A stretch of 64,000 nucleotides of DNA from Hansschlegelia beijingensis (GCF_014196425.1 NZ_JACIDR010000001.1:744001-808000); one strand, 5' to 3'; shown: positions 17,847-32,011, counted from the first letter of the stretch. Notes: generated by a model not told the origin, from the sequence alone. Program-made: numbers and translations.

Positions 17847-17887
17847 CCGACGAAACCTCTCGTGGCGCGGTGCTCTGGAACCGTCCC

Positions 17888-17893
17888 TATAAT
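17888..17893 (+). promoter_or_regulatory. Candidate -10 element (TATAAT) for the YdcF-type gene
   Basis: A perfect TATAAT lies 60 bases upstream of the ATG at 17953 in otherwise GC-rich sequence. No good -35 is visible at 16-18 bases upstream, so this is a candidate only. Confidence 0.4.
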
Positions 17894-17952
17894 CGCGCTT
17901 TCATGAACAAAGCGTCGAGTCGATCCCAGAGCCGCGAGTTGGGCAGGCCGTC

Positions 17953-18744
17953 ATGTTCTTCGTTCTGTCCAAGGTTATGGGCTTTCTCACGACGCCTTCA
18001 AACCTGGCGGTGATGGCCGGGCTCGCCGGCGGGCTCGCGGCCATGCTGGGAGCGCGCGGGTTCGGCTCCGCCCTGATGGGGGCGGCGATCCTGTCGCTGG
18101 CGATCGCGGGGCTGTCGCCGCTCGGCAACCTGCTGCTCATTCCGCTCGAGGAACGTTTTCCGCGCGCATCGGACGATCCGGCGCCGACAGGGTTCATCGT
18201 GCTCGGGGGTTCGTTCGACACCGTGGTCGCGGCGTCTCGCGGGGAGATCACGCTGACCAAGGCGGCGGGACGGCTGACCGAGATCGCCGAGCTCGCCCGC
18301 CGCTGGCCGCAGGCGCGGATCGTGTTCTCCGGCGGATCGGGCGCCCTGCTGTTCGACGGCGCCACCGAGGCCGATCTCGCCGCGCGGCTGCTGCAGAGCT
18401 TCGGCGTCGACCCGGAGCGGATCCTGCTTGAGGATCGCTCCCGGAACACGATCGAGAACGCGCGCTTCACGCGCGAACTGATCGACCCGCGCCCCGGGGA
18501 ACGATGGCTGCTGGTGACGTCCGCCTACCACATGCCGCGCTCCATGGGCTGTTTCCGCGCCGTGGGGCTGCAGGTCGAGGCCTGGCCGGTGGACTTCCGG
18601 ACCCGCGGATCGGAGGACGCCCTGCGGCCCTTCCGGTCGGTGAGCGCCGGGCTCAGCCGCGTGGACGTGGCGGTGCGGGAATGGGTCGGCCTTGTGACCT
18701 ATTGGCTGTTGGGCTATGTGAGCGGCCCGTTGCCCCGCCCCTGA
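17953..18744 (+). CDS. YdcF/ElyC (DUF218) family membrane protein
   Basis: The 263-residue protein has two N-terminal transmembrane helices (about 14-55) and a DUF218 domain from about residue 75. Typical signatures are GFIVLGGSFD, IVFSGGSGAL, the acidic segment PERILLEDRSRNTIENARF and LLVTSAYHMPRSMGCFRAVG. ElyC and SanA relatives in E. coli affect peptidoglycan or envelope-lipid carriers at the outer face of the inner membrane. The enzymatic activity is not settled in the family, so I do not name a substrate. It is probably followed by kup in the same direction. Confidence 0.9.
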   Translation: MFFVLSKVMGFLTTPSNLAVMAGLAGGLAAMLGARGFGSALMGAAILSLAIAGLSPLGNLLLIPLEERFPRASDDPAPTGFIVLGGSFDTVVAASRGEITLTKAAGRLTEIAELARRWPQARIVFSGGSGALLFDGATEADLAARLLQSFGVDPERILLEDRSRNTIENARFTRELIDPRPGERWLLVTSAYHMPRSMGCFRAVGLQVEAWPVDFRTRGSEDALRPFRSVSAGLSRVDVAVREWVGLVTYWLLGYVSGPLPRP

Positions 18745-18819
18745 TCACTCACAGATATGCCTACGCGCCGTAGGTTGTGCAGCGCAACGTTCCGCCGTGG
18801 ATGCGGCTCAAGGGTCACG

Positions 18820-20799
18820 ATGACGACAAGCTCCGACGAAGGCGCGGCCTCGCAGACCGCGGCCTCGAGCCAGGCCTATGACGGCCAGACCGCCGGGGCG
18901 AGCGGGACTCATGGCGCAAGCGTCGCTCAGGAGGCGGCGGTCAAGGGGAAGCGCCACGGCTTCTGGACCATGACGATCGGCAGCGTCGGCGTCGTCTATG
19001 GCGACATCGGGACGAGCCCGCTCTACGCGATGCGGGAGTCGCTGCTCCATCTCGGGCGGGTGCCGAACGCCGAGGAGATCATCGGCGTCGCCTCGCTGCT
19101 GATCTGGTCGCTGATCGTTGTGGTGACGCTGAAATACGTCATCATCCTGCTGCGCGCGGACAACCACGGGGAGGGCGGCACGCTCTCGCTGATGGCGCTG
19201 GCGCGGAACGCCCTCGGACGGCGCTCCAACATCGTGCTGGCGCTGGGCGTCGTCGGGGCCGCCCTGTTCTACGGCGACGCTGTGATCACGCCGGCGGTCT
19301 CGGTGCTGTCCGCGACCGAGGGCCTGAACGTCGCGGCCCCGGCGCTCGGCCCGTACGTGCTGCCGATGACGCTCGCGATCATCATCGGACTGTTCGCGGC
19401 GCAATCCTATGGCACGGGTCGGGTGGCGGCGCTGTTCGGTCCGCTGATGGTGGTCTGGTTCCTGTCGCTGTTCGGGCTCGGGCTCTACCACGTGTTCGAC
19501 GCGCCCAGCGTGCTGGTGGCGCTCAATCCCTATCACGCGCTCCTTTTCCTGTTCGACCACGGCTTTCTCGGCTTCGTGGTTCTGGGCGCGACCTTCCTCG
19601 CGGTGACCGGCGCGGAGGCGCTCTACGCCGACATGGGCCATTTCGGCCGCGGTCCGATCCGCACGGCGTGGCTCAGTCTCGTGCTCCCGGCGCTGGTGAT
19701 GAACTATCTGGGCCAGGCCGCGCTCGCCACGACGCAGCCGGAGGCGATCAGCAACCTGTTCTTCCTGCTCGCGCCGGAATGGCTGCGGCTGCCGCTGGTG
19801 CTGTTCTCCTGCGTGGCGACGGTGGTCGCAAGCCAGGCCAACATCTCGGGCGCCTACTCGCTGACGCGGCAAGGCATGCAGCTCGGCCTGCTGCCGCATC
19901 TCGAGGTCCAGCACACCTCCGAGACCCAGCACGGGCAGATCTACATGCCCAAGGTGAACTGGCTGATGCTCGCCTGCGTGCTGTTCCTGGTGATCGCCTT
20001 CCAGACCTCCGGCCGGCTCGCCGCCGCCTACGGCCTGTCGGTGATCGGCACGATGATCATGACCACGATCCTCGCCGTGGTGGTGATCGCGAAGGCCTGG
20101 AAGCTCGGCTGGCCGCTCGCGCTGCTGATCATGGCGCCGCTGGTGGTGACCGACGCCGCCTTCCTCAGCGCCAATCTGCTGAAGATCAAGGACGGCGGCT
20201 ATATCCCGCTTATGCTGGGCTTGATCGGCGTGGTGCTGATGTGGACCTGGATCCGCGGCACCCGTTACGTCCAGGGCCGAATCGAGCACGAGGCGATACC
20301 GATCGGAGAGTTCGCCAAGTCGATGTCGACCAGCTCCGCGACGCGCGTGAAGGGCACGGCGATGTATCTTACGTCGTCGGCCGGCATCACGCCGCCGGCG
20401 CTGCTGCACAACCTCAAGCACAACAAGGTGCTGCACGAGCGGAACGTCATCGTCACCGTGCACACGCTGAACCAGCCGGTGGCGCCGTCGGAGGAGCGGA
20501 TCAGCCTGACGCGGGTGTCGGAGGACTTCTCGACGCTGGAGCTGCGCTACGGCTTCATGGAGGACCCGAACCTGCCGCGGGCGCTCTCGCTCGCCAAGGA
20601 GCACGGCCTGCCGTTCGACATGATGAAGACGTCGTTCTTCGTCGGGCGTCGATCGTTCCGGGCGTCGGCGAGCGTGGGCATGCCGCTCTGGCAGGACCAC
20701 GTCTTCATCTTCCTGGTCCGCCAGTCCTACGACGCGACCGAGTACTTCCGGATCCCGGCCGGCCGCGTGGTCGAGCTCGGCAACCAGATGGTGGTGTGA
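18820..20799 (+). CDS. kup: Potassium uptake protein Kup
   Basis: The 659-residue protein is a KUP/HAK/KT-type potassium-proton symporter. The hallmark GVVYGDIGTSPLYAMRESL sits in the first transmembrane helix. About twelve helices follow, and a cytosolic C-terminal domain of about 190 residues ends the protein. An N-terminal soluble segment of about 40 residues is rich in Ser, Ala and Gly. I chose ATG 18820 because AAGGG stands five bases before it; a longer reading from 18757 lacks such a site. Confidence 0.95.
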   Translation: MTTSSDEGAASQTAASSQAYDGQTAGASGTHGASVAQEAAVKGKRHGFWTMTIGSVGVVYGDIGTSPLYAMRESLLHLGRVPNAEEIIGVASLLIWSLIVVVTLKYVIILLRADNHGEGGTLSLMALARNALGRRSNIVLALGVVGAALFYGDAVITPAVSVLSATEGLNVAAPALGPYVLPMTLAIIIGLFAAQSYGTGRVAALFGPLMVVWFLSLFGLGLYHVFDAPSVLVALNPYHALLFLFDHGFLGFVVLGATFLAVTGAEALYADMGHFGRGPIRTAWLSLVLPALVMNYLGQAALATTQPEAISNLFFLLAPEWLRLPLVLFSCVATVVASQANISGAYSLTRQGMQLGLLPHLEVQHTSETQHGQIYMPKVNWLMLACVLFLVIAFQTSGRLAAAYGLSVIGTMIMTTILAVVVIAKAWKLGWPLALLIMAPLVVTDAAFLSANLLKIKDGGYIPLMLGLIGVVLMWTWIRGTRYVQGRIEHEAIPIGEFAKSMSTSSATRVKGTAMYLTSSAGITPPALLHNLKHNKVLHERNVIVTVHTLNQPVAPSEERISLTRVSEDFSTLELRYGFMEDPNLPRALSLAKEHGLPFDMMKTSFFVGRRSFRASASVGMPLWQDHVFIFLVRQSYDATEYFRIPAGRVVELGNQMVV

Positions 20800-20806
20800 G
20801 CAGGCG

Positions 20807-21196
20807 TCACAAACCCTTCGCGAGCAGTGCCTCGATCGCCGCCTTGTCGGTGGCTCCGACGGAGCGCGCCACCTCCCGTCCGCCTTTGAACACGATGATC
20901 GTGCTGCGATCGGGCGCGTTCAGCGCCCGCATCGCTTTCTTCTCGGTGTCGTAATCGACCAGGAAGGCGCGGAACGCCGCGAACCGCCCGTCTTCGAGAA
21001 GCTTCGCCAGAGCGGGTCGCTGCGCCCGGCAGGTCGGGCACCAGTCGGCGTCGATATGCGCGACCACAGGGCCGCCCGCCGCCAGCGCTGCCTCGAAGTT
21101 GACGTTGGCGTAGCGCTGCATGCCCGCGGCGTCCGCCAGGGACGGGATCAGCGCCGCCGCGGCGGCGGCGAGCAGGATCTGGCGGCGGTTCCGCAT
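20807..21196 (-). CDS. Exported thioredoxin-like protein
   Basis: The 129-residue protein begins with an export signal (RRQILLAAAAAALIPSLADA) and carries a thioredoxin fold with active site WCPTC (Cys53 and Cys56). The later segment APDRSTIIVFKGGREVAR corresponds to the cis-Pro loop, but Pro is replaced by Thr or Ser there, so partner specificity may differ from classical thioredoxin. It should work in the periplasm, for example in delivering reductant for disulfide isomerisation or cytochrome maturation. It converges on kup with a gap of only seven bases. Confidence 0.88.
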   Translation of the reverse strand: MRNRRQILLAAAAAALIPSLADAAGMQRYANVNFEAALAAGGPVVAHIDADWCPTCRAQRPALAKLLEDGRFAAFRAFLVDYDTEKKAMRALNAPDRSTIIVFKGGREVARSVGATDKAAIEALLAKGL

Positions 21197-21230
21197 GGAC
21201 GCCTCGCGAGACGGATCGAACTGCCCGTCT

Positions 21231-21575
21231 CTACGGGTCCGTCGGCGGATTGGTTACGCCGTCGTCGCCGATCGTCGTCGGGGCGGGAGACTCAATCTGC
21301 TCCGGCTCGTCGCCGGCGCCTTCAGGCGGCAGGCCGATGCGGTAGACGCCCTTGAAGGTTTCCGGATCGACGGGCTTGCCCTTGCGGTAGATCGCCAGCC
21401 GGCCGCGCCGCGCCAGCCGCGTCGCAGCCGCCTTCACGCCGCCGAGCCGGCCCTGCCAATCCTCTTCGCCGCGCTGTTCGGCTGCGGCCTTGGCGGCTTC
21501 GGCCGGGCTGATCGTCTTGCCGGCGCCGCGCTCGGTCGCGAGCCGCAGCACCAGATCTTCGATGGTCTCGCTCAT
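21231..21575 (-). CDS. DUF3253 family protein
   Basis: The 114-residue protein matches the DUF3253 pattern: a predicted winged-helix region with [13 protein letters not shown], then [30 protein letters not shown]. The last 30 residues are acidic and Pro-rich. No function is established for the family; the fold suggests nucleic-acid binding. Its ATG (21573-21575) overlaps the stop of trmFO (transcribed just before it) by four bases, so the two are translationally coupled. Confidence 0.85.
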   Translation of the reverse strand: MSETIEDLVLRLATERGAGKTISPAEAAKAAAEQRGEEDWQGRLGGVKAAATRLARRGRLAIYRKGKPVDPETFKGVYRIGLPPEGAGDEPEQIESPAPTTIGDDGVTNPPTDP

Positions 21576-23005
21576 TCGGCGGCCTCGGCGGCGGGCGTCG
21601 TGTCGCCGGACAGCCAGCGCGCGAGATCGACGCGGGCCCGGTCGGTGAACATGCGTTTCTTCGCCTGCGCCTTGGCGGCGCCGCGGGGACGCGAGCCGTC
21701 CGGAGCGCGAAGCGGCCCCTCGATCGGCGGGAACAGGCCGAAGTTCACGTTCATGGGCTGATAGCTCTTCGGGCCTTCACCCTCCACCGAGAGATGACCC
21801 CCGGTGACATGGCCGAGCAGCGCGCCGAGCGCGGTGGTGGCGGGCGGCGCGGCGACGCAGCCGCCGAGCCGGTCTCCCGCCGCGAACCGGCCGGCGAGAA
21901 GGCCGATCGCGGCGCTTTCCACGTAACCCTCGCAGCCCGTCATCTGCCCGGCGAAGCGCAGGCGCGGCTCGGCTTTCAGCCGAAGCGAACGGTCGAGCAG
22001 CTTCGGGCTGTTCAGATAGGTGTTGCGATGCAGACCGCCGAGCCGGGCGAACTCCGCCCGCTCCAGCCCCGGAATGGTGCGGAACAGCCGCACCTGCTCG
22101 GCGTGGCGGAGCTTCGTCTGGAAACCCACCATGTTGAACAGCGTGCCGAGCGCGTTGTCTTGCCGGAGTTGGACCACCGCATAGGGCTTCTCGTCCGGCT
22201 TGTGCGCGTTGGTGAGGCCCATCGGCTTCATGGGGCCATGGCGCAGCGTTTCGGGTCCGCGCTCGGCCATGACCTCGATCGGCAGGCAGCCGTCGAAATA
22301 GGGGGTCGAGGCCTCCCATTGCTTGAACGAGACCTTCTCGCCCGCGACCAGCCCCGCCACGAAGGCCTCATACTGCTCCCGCGTCATGGGGCAGTTGAGG
22401 TAGTCCGCGCCGGTCCCGCCGGGCCCGACCTTGTCGTAGCGCGACTGCCTCCAGGCGACGCTCATGTCGATCGTCTCGGCGTGGACGATCGGGGCGATCG
22501 CATCGAAGAACGCGAGTTCGCCTTCGCCGGTGAGCTTCGCGATCGCCTCGGCGAGCGGATCGGAGGTGAGCGGGCCGGTCGCGACGATCACGCTGTCCCA
22601 TTCGGCGGGCGGCAGGCCCGCGACTTCCTCGCGCCGGATCTCCACCAGGGGATGTTCTTCAAGCGCGGCCGAGACCGCGGCCGCGAAGCCGTCGCGGTCC
22701 ACCGCGAGAGCGCCGCCGGCCGGGACCTGGTTGGCGTCGGCCGAGCGCATGATCAGCGAACCGAGCGCGCGCATCTCCTGGTGGAGAAGGCCGACCGCGT
22801 TCTGCTCGGCGTCGTCGGAGCGGAACGAGTTCGAGCAGACGAGCTCGGCGAGCGAGTCGGTCTGATGCGCCTCGGTGGAGCGTTGCGGCCGCATCTCGTG
22901 CAGCACGACGCGGACGCCAGCCTGCGCCAGCTGCCAGGCGGCCTCGCTGCCGGCGAGGCCGCCGCCGATGACGTGGACGGGTGCAGGGTCGGGGGTGTCG
23001 ATCAT
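21572..23005 (-). CDS. trmFO: Folate-dependent tRNA (uracil-54-C5) methyltransferase TrmFO
   Basis: The 477-residue flavoprotein makes ribothymidine at position 54 of the tRNA T-loop using methylenetetrahydrofolate and FADH2. The dinucleotide-binding start is [17 protein letters not shown]. The conserved [10 protein letters not shown] contains Cys57, matching the catalytic Cys of characterised homologues. [21 protein letters not shown] is the C-terminal FAD motif. TrmFO replaces TrmA in many Gram-positives and alphaproteobacteria. The downstream DUF3253 gene overlaps it by four bases. Confidence 0.95.
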   Translation of the reverse strand: MIDTPDPAPVHVIGGGLAGSEAAWQLAQAGVRVVLHEMRPQRSTEAHQTDSLAELVCSNSFRSDDAEQNAVGLLHQEMRALGSLIMRSADANQVPAGGALAVDRDGFAAAVSAALEEHPLVEIRREEVAGLPPAEWDSVIVATGPLTSDPLAEAIAKLTGEGELAFFDAIAPIVHAETIDMSVAWRQSRYDKVGPGGTGADYLNCPMTREQYEAFVAGLVAGEKVSFKQWEASTPYFDGCLPIEVMAERGPETLRHGPMKPMGLTNAHKPDEKPYAVVQLRQDNALGTLFNMVGFQTKLRHAEQVRLFRTIPGLERAEFARLGGLHRNTYLNSPKLLDRSLRLKAEPRLRFAGQMTGCEGYVESAAIGLLAGRFAAGDRLGGCVAAPPATTALGALLGHVTGGHLSVEGEGPKSYQPMNVNFGLFPPIEGPLRAPDGSRPRGAAKAQAKKRMFTDRARVDLARWLSGDTTPAAEAAE

Positions 23006-23104
23006 CGCGCGACCGTAGTGGGCGCGCCCGGCGCGGGCAACGGCGCCCCACCGGACAAACAGACCCGGGGGGCCGTGACGCGCTGATCCGCAGAGAAGCC
23101 GGGA

Positions 23105-23269
23105 TCAGGAAGAGGCGAGGGCCGCCTGTCGCGCCACGCGCGGGATCTCGCTGCGCGCTACGTTGATGTCGGCCAGCGCGCGGTCGTCGAGGCTGGCGAG
23201 CTCCTCGAGTGTTGCGCGATAGCTCCGCCAGGTCCGGTAGCGCTTGAGGAGGAAGGTCCAGAACAGCAT
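23105..23269 (-). CDS. DUF1127 (YjiS-like) small protein, 54 residues
   Basis: The predicted product has the DUF1127 layout: a short N-terminal part with FLLKRYRTWRSYRATLEELASLDD and then RALADINVARSEIP. Small DUF1127 proteins of Rhizobiales and Rhodobacter are linked to phosphate, carbon or stress responses, and some bind RNA. I chose ATG 23269 because the family starts there; a longer frame runs to 23398 but is unlike the family and crosses an inverted repeat. Upstream SD is weak (GGACGA). Confidence 0.85.
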   Translation of the reverse strand: MLFWTFLLKRYRTWRSYRATLEELASLDDRALADINVARSEIPRVARQAALASS

Positions 23270-23378
23270 TTCGGTCGTCCAAAGGTCATGGGCGCGAGCG
23301 AGCGGAACGCGGCTCGCCGGCCCTATGCGAGGTGCGTTGGAGCGACCACGTAGGGAGCCTGAGCTTGATGCAGAAGAA

Positions 23379-23408
23379 CTGGGCGCACAGTGCTGCACTG
23401 CGCGCCAG
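23379..23408. repeat. Near-palindrome upstream of the DUF1127 gene
   Basis: CTGGGCGCACAGTGC and GCACTGCGCGCCAG form an inverted repeat around a central T, with one extra base and one mismatch. The inner arms CAGTGC/GCACTG are perfect. It lies about 110 bases upstream of the DUF1127 start, where an operator or RNA hairpin could act. No family is recognised. Confidence 0.6.
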
Positions 23409-23449
23409 TCATGGGCGCGGTCATAAAATATAGAGGAAGTTACGGATCA

Positions 23450-23470
23450 GTCTTGCGGCGGCCGCAAGAC
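23450..23470 (-). terminator. Inverted repeat downstream of uvrA, possible terminator
   Basis: GTCTTGCGGC and GCCGCAAGAC are perfect inverted arms around one G, 37 bases beyond the uvrA stop. In RNA the centre would open to a five-base loop on an eight-bp stem. No clear T tract follows on the minus strand, so termination is uncertain. Confidence 0.45.
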
Positions 23471-23506
23471 TTGGCCGCCTGCCCAGAAAGCGGCTCTGCC
23501 CAGGAT

Positions 23507-26527
<3,021 letters not shown>

Positions 26528-26632
26528 GTCGCATCGTCCCGTGGCGGGGGAGGGACCGCCGGTCGTCCGTTAGGTCGTGTCGCTCGGCGCCGGGTCAAGG
26601 AGCGCTTGCGACTCCCGACGCCGGATGATAGA

Positions 26633-26647
26633 GAACATAAAAAGAAC
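26633..26647. promoter_or_regulatory. LexA (SOS) box, GAAC-N7-GAAC
   Basis: GAACATAAAAAGAAC is a perfect alphaproteobacterial LexA site (read as GTTC-N7-GTTC on the other strand). It lies between divergent uvrA (start 106 bases away) and ssb (start 117 bases away), both classic SOS genes. The A-rich spacer stands out in this sequence. One box could repress both promoters. Confidence 0.85.
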
Positions 26648-26763
26648 AAGCGCGCCAGCGGCGGGCATTTTCCCAAACGGCGCGCTTGTGGACAAGACGG
26701 CGCATCGGCGCGACCGGCACGTCCGTTCGGCGTAAGGTGCCCTCTTAGCTTCAGGAGATCGCC

Positions 26764-27267
26764 ATGGCGGGCAGCGTTAACAAGGTCATTCTGGTCGGCA
26801 ATCTCGGCCGTGACCCCGAGGTCCGCCGGCTGAATTCCGGCGAGCCCGTGGTGAACCTGCGGATCGCCACCTCGGAGAACTGGCGCGACAAGCAGAGCGG
26901 CGAGCGCCGCGAGCGCACCGAGTGGCATCAGGTGGTGATCTTCAACGAGCAGCTCGCGAAGGTCGCCGAGCAGTACCTGCGCAAGGGCTCGAAGGTCTAC
27001 GTCGAGGGCCAGCTCCAGACCCGGAAGTACACCGACGCGCAGGGAGTCGAGAAGTACTCCACGGAGATCGTGCTGCAGCGCTATCGCGGCGAACTCGCGA
27101 TGCTCGACGGCCGCGGCGGCGGGGACAGCGGCGGCGACTCCTATGAGGGCGGCGGCAGCGAGAGCTTCGGGCGGTCGAGCCCCACGGAGCGTCGCGCGCC
27201 GGCGCCGGCCAGCGGCGGCGGGCGCGGCGGCTACAGCGACGCCATGGACGACGACATTCCGTTCTGA
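26764..27267 (+). CDS. ssb: Single-stranded DNA-binding protein
   Basis: The 167-residue protein has an N-terminal OB fold ([18 protein letters not shown], then [22 protein letters not shown]) and a Gly-rich flexible linker. It ends with the acidic tip MDDDIPF, which recruits repair and replication partners. AGGAG precedes the ATG by seven bases. It coats single-stranded DNA in replication, recombination and repair. It is divergent from uvrA and shares its LexA box. Confidence 0.97.
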   Translation: MAGSVNKVILVGNLGRDPEVRRLNSGEPVVNLRIATSENWRDKQSGERRERTEWHQVVIFNEQLAKVAEQYLRKGSKVYVEGQLQTRKYTDAQGVEKYSTEIVLQRYRGELAMLDGRGGGDSGGDSYEGGGSESFGRSSPTERRAPAPASGGGRGGYSDAMDDDIPF

Positions 27268-27581
27268 GAACCCGCTGCGTCCCCGCCGCGCGGTGTCGCG
27301 CAGCGGGGCTCCGGGACGGCAGGCGCCTTCGCGACTTGTGCGCGATACGGGCCCCGGCTGGTCAGCGCCGCCGGGCTGCCTTGCGGCGTGATCGGCGCTC
27401 CGCCGCACGCCGTATGATCGGGCGCGCTTCCGAGCATAGTTCGGCGCTGCGCTGGAACGCGCCGGCAAGATATTGAATTTTCTGCGCTATTGCCCCGGGT
27501 GAGCGGGCAGGGAAAAGTGGCGTTCCGGAGCGGAATCGTCTAGGGTCGCGCGCGCAAAGCGACAGAGAAAGCCCCTAAATC
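27268..27581 (+). other. 314-base gap between ssb and gyrA with two hairpins
   Basis: No gene is visible. Hairpin one (27271-27307) has a perfect nine-bp stem CCCGCTGCG/CGCAGCGGG just after the ssb stop but no T tract. Hairpin two (27384-27412) has outer stem CGGCGTG/CACGCCG and inner CGGCG/CGCCG around CTC, with a two-base bulge. An A/T-richer stretch near 27468-27490 may hold the gyrA promoter, but I cannot place -35 and -10 elements. Confidence 0.5.
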
Positions 27582-30311
<2,730 letters not shown>

Positions 30312-30392
30312 CCGTCGCGGCTCCGCTCCAGATTAACTCTAATCCGAGCGTTTCCTTGCCGGCTACCGGCCCTCATGGGAGGATCGGTCGTC

Positions 30393-30467
30393 GGCCCGGT
30401 GGGGGAATGGCTACCCGGGGGGCGGGAACGTCTCCTCATCCTGGTTCAAGTCCAGGCTGGGCCTCCA
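30393..30467 (+). ncRNA. tRNA-like RNA with a GNRA-capped anticodon stem (no anticodon loop)
   Basis: The 75 bases have a seven-bp acceptor stem GGCCCGG/CTGGGCC, discriminator T and encoded CCA. The T-arm is perfect, CCTGG-TTCAAGT-CCAGG. T8, A14, G18-G19 and A21 are present, and the D stem pairs GGG with CCC. The anticodon arm does not fold normally: GGGGGCG (30418-30424) pairs with CGTCTCC (30429-30435) around GGAA, a GNRA tetraloop, leaving no seven-base loop and no U33. The three G-U pairs are tolerated in RNA. A weak promoter TTGCCG-N17-GAGGAT sits at the right distance upstream, and a terminator follows. The first three acceptor pairs and U73 are as in tRNA-Cys. Function is unknown. Confidence 0.72.
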
Positions 30468-30472
30468 AGATT

Positions 30473-30508
30473 GAAGCAGCGTCGCCTCAGGGGCGGCGCT
30501 GCTTCCGT
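30473..30508 (+). terminator. Intrinsic terminator of the tRNA-like gene
   Basis: A 14-bp stem (one G-T wobble), GAAGCAGCGTCGCC with GGCGGCGCTGCTTC, encloses TCAGG and is followed by CGTTT. It begins only six bases after the CCA, so the tRNA-like RNA seems to be the last product of its transcript. The T tract is short. Confidence 0.75.
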
Positions 30509-30526
30509 TTAGGGCCATGCCATGGA

Positions 30527-30563
30527 CGAAAAGTCGCCCGGCCGCTCCCCATGCGGCCGGGCG
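30527..30563 (-). terminator. Rho-independent terminator of the 55-residue membrane protein gene
   Basis: An 11-bp perfect stem, CGCCCGGCCGC with GCGGCCGGGCG, encloses a seven-base loop. On the minus strand it is followed by ACTTTTCG. It lies 65 bases beyond the stop of the small minus-strand gene. Confidence 0.8.
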
Positions 30564-30627
30564 TCCTCGTGCGTGTTCGGAACGGAGAGGGGCGGGTATC
30601 CGGTCCGTCGCCGGTTCGCGGCGGGGG

Positions 30628-30795
30628 TCAGCGCCCGAGGGGGCTCAGGTCGAGGGGCGGGCGGGCCGGAAGGCGTGTCTCGCCGCCCGTGCTCGCGGTG
30701 GCGAGCACTGCGAGCGCCGCCGCCGCGCACAGGACCGCGAAGGCGGTCACCGCCGCCTTCCATCCTGTCATGCGTGCGCCGGGCTCCGCAGTCAT
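30628..30795 (-). CDS. Small membrane or secreted protein, 55 residues, unknown
   Basis: The reading frame has an excellent start: GAGGAG six bases before the ATG. The product has a short N terminus with MTGWKAAV, one hydrophobic helix (TAFAVLCAAAALAVLATA) and a Pro/Arg-rich tail ending DLSPLGR. It could be a single-pass membrane protein or a signal-peptide-bearing small protein. A good terminator follows on the same strand, so this is an isolated one-gene unit between the tRNA-like gene and coaD. No family is recognised. Confidence 0.7.
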   Translation of the reverse strand: MTAEPGARMTGWKAAVTAFAVLCAAAALAVLATASTGGETRLPARPPLDLSPLGR

Positions 30796-30942
30796 CGCCT
30801 GCTCCTCGAGATCGTGCGCCCAGCTTAGCGGGCGCCACTGAACGGAGGCCGGCCACGCCGTTCATCGATGGTTCACCCGAAGCGCGCTTGCAGCCGCCGG
30901 GGGGCGCGGGGTAAGCACGGCGGTCAACCGCCCGGATGCCCC

Positions 30943-31440
30943 ATGCCGCGCACCGCTTTCTATCCGGGCTCGTTCGACCCGGTGACACATGGCCATCTCG
31001 ATGTCCTGACCCGGGCTTTCCGGCTGGCGGACCGGGTCGTGGTCGGCGTCGGCGCGAACGCCGGCAAGACGCCGCTGTTCGCCGCCGCAGAGCGCGCGGA
31101 GCTGTTGCGGGCCTGCGCCGCGCCGCTCGCCGACGCTGCGGGGGCGACGTTCGAAGTGGTCGTGTTCGAGGGTCTTGTGGTTGAGGCGGCGGCGCGCAGC
31201 GGCGCCTCTCTGCTGGTGCGCGGGCTGCGCGACGGCGCCGACTTCGACTACGAGATGCAGATGGCGGGCATGAACGGAGAGCTTGCGCCAGGCCTCCAGA
31301 CGGTGTTCCTGCCTGCGGCGCCGGGCCTGCGCGCGATCAGCGCGACGCTTGTCCGGCAGATCGCCGCGCTGGGCGGCGACGTCGCCGCGTTCGTGCCGCC
31401 CGCCGTCGTGGAACGGCTGGCCGCCCGCTTCCCCCGATGA
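30943..31440 (+). CDS. coaD: Phosphopantetheine adenylyltransferase
   Basis: The 165-residue protein transfers AMP from ATP to 4'-phosphopantetheine, the penultimate step of coenzyme A synthesis. The nucleotidyltransferase signature [12 protein letters not shown] is at residues 8-19. [22 protein letters not shown] and [17 protein letters not shown] are also diagnostic. I chose the ATG at 30943, where the family starts; a start 75 bases earlier would add an atypical basic tail. It heads a plus-strand run of genes through tgt. Confidence 0.95.
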   Translation: MPRTAFYPGSFDPVTHGHLDVLTRAFRLADRVVVGVGANAGKTPLFAAAERAELLRACAAPLADAAGATFEVVVFEGLVVEAAARSGASLLVRGLRDGADFDYEMQMAGMNGELAPGLQTVFLPAAPGLRAISATLVRQIAALGGDVAAFVPPAVVERLAARFPR

Positions 31441-31474
31441 GCCAGCCGCCGCGGCGTCAGTCCCGAGAGGTCAT

Positions 31475-32011
31475 ATGATGAGAATCCTGCTCGCGTTCCT
31501 GGTCGCCCTTGGCTTCGCGACCGTGGCCCAGGCCGCCGGCCCCGCGCCGTCGATCGTGATGGAGACCACCAAGGGAACGGTCACGATCCGCCTGCGGCCG
31601 GATCTCGCGCCGAACCATGTCGCCCGCATCGAACAGCTCGTCCGTGAGAAGTTCTATGACGGGGTTCCGTTTCACCGCGTGATCGCGGGCTTCATGGCCC
31701 AGACCGGCGACCCCACGGGCACCGGCGAGGGCGGCTCCAAATACCCCGACCTCAAGGCCGAGTTCTCGAAGGAGAGCTTCAAGCGCGGCACCGTCGGAAT
31801 GGCCCGTACGTCCGACCCCGACACGGCGAACAGCCAGTTCTTCATCTGCTTCGGGCCCGCCTCCTGGCTGGACGGCCAGTACACGATCATCGGCGAAGTC
31901 ACGTCCGGCATGGACGTCGTGGACAAGCTGAAGAAGGGCGCCGCCGGCAGCGGGACGGTCCAGAACCCCGACAAGGTGAAGTCGATCAGGCTCGCCGACG
32001 GCCCCGCCTGA
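31475..32011 (+). CDS. Periplasmic peptidyl-prolyl cis-trans isomerase (cyclophilin)
   Basis: The 178-residue protein has a signal peptide (MMRILLAFLVALGFATVAQA) and a cyclophilin domain with the active-site segments [31 protein letters not shown] and the loop WLDGQYTIIGEV. It accelerates folding of proteins at proline bonds in the periplasm, like E. coli PpiA. GAGAGG precedes the start. The following gene encodes a cytosolic paralogue, separated by 31 bases. Confidence 0.94.
   Translation: MMRILLAFLVALGFATVAQAAGPAPSIVMETTKGTVTIRLRPDLAPNHVARIEQLVREKFYDGVPFHRVIAGFMAQTGDPTGTGEGGSKYPDLKAEFSKESFKRGTVGMARTSDPDTANSQFFICFGPASWLDGQYTIIGEVTSGMDVVDKLKKGAAGSGTVQNPDKVKSIRLADGPA

Noticed and set aside
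30376-30467. Selenocysteine tRNA or part of a split tmRNA as explanations of the tRNA-like gene
   Set aside because: The 8/5 acceptor/T-stem geometry and long variable arm of tRNA-Sec are absent, and there is no tag frame or permuted partner expected of tmRNA. The 7-bp acceptor with GNRA-capped arm fits better.
30509-30988. A longer minus-strand frame (about 159 codons) covering the 55-residue gene and part of coaD
   Set aside because: It is in a different frame from the small gene, lacks a ribosome site, and overlaps the real coaD start.
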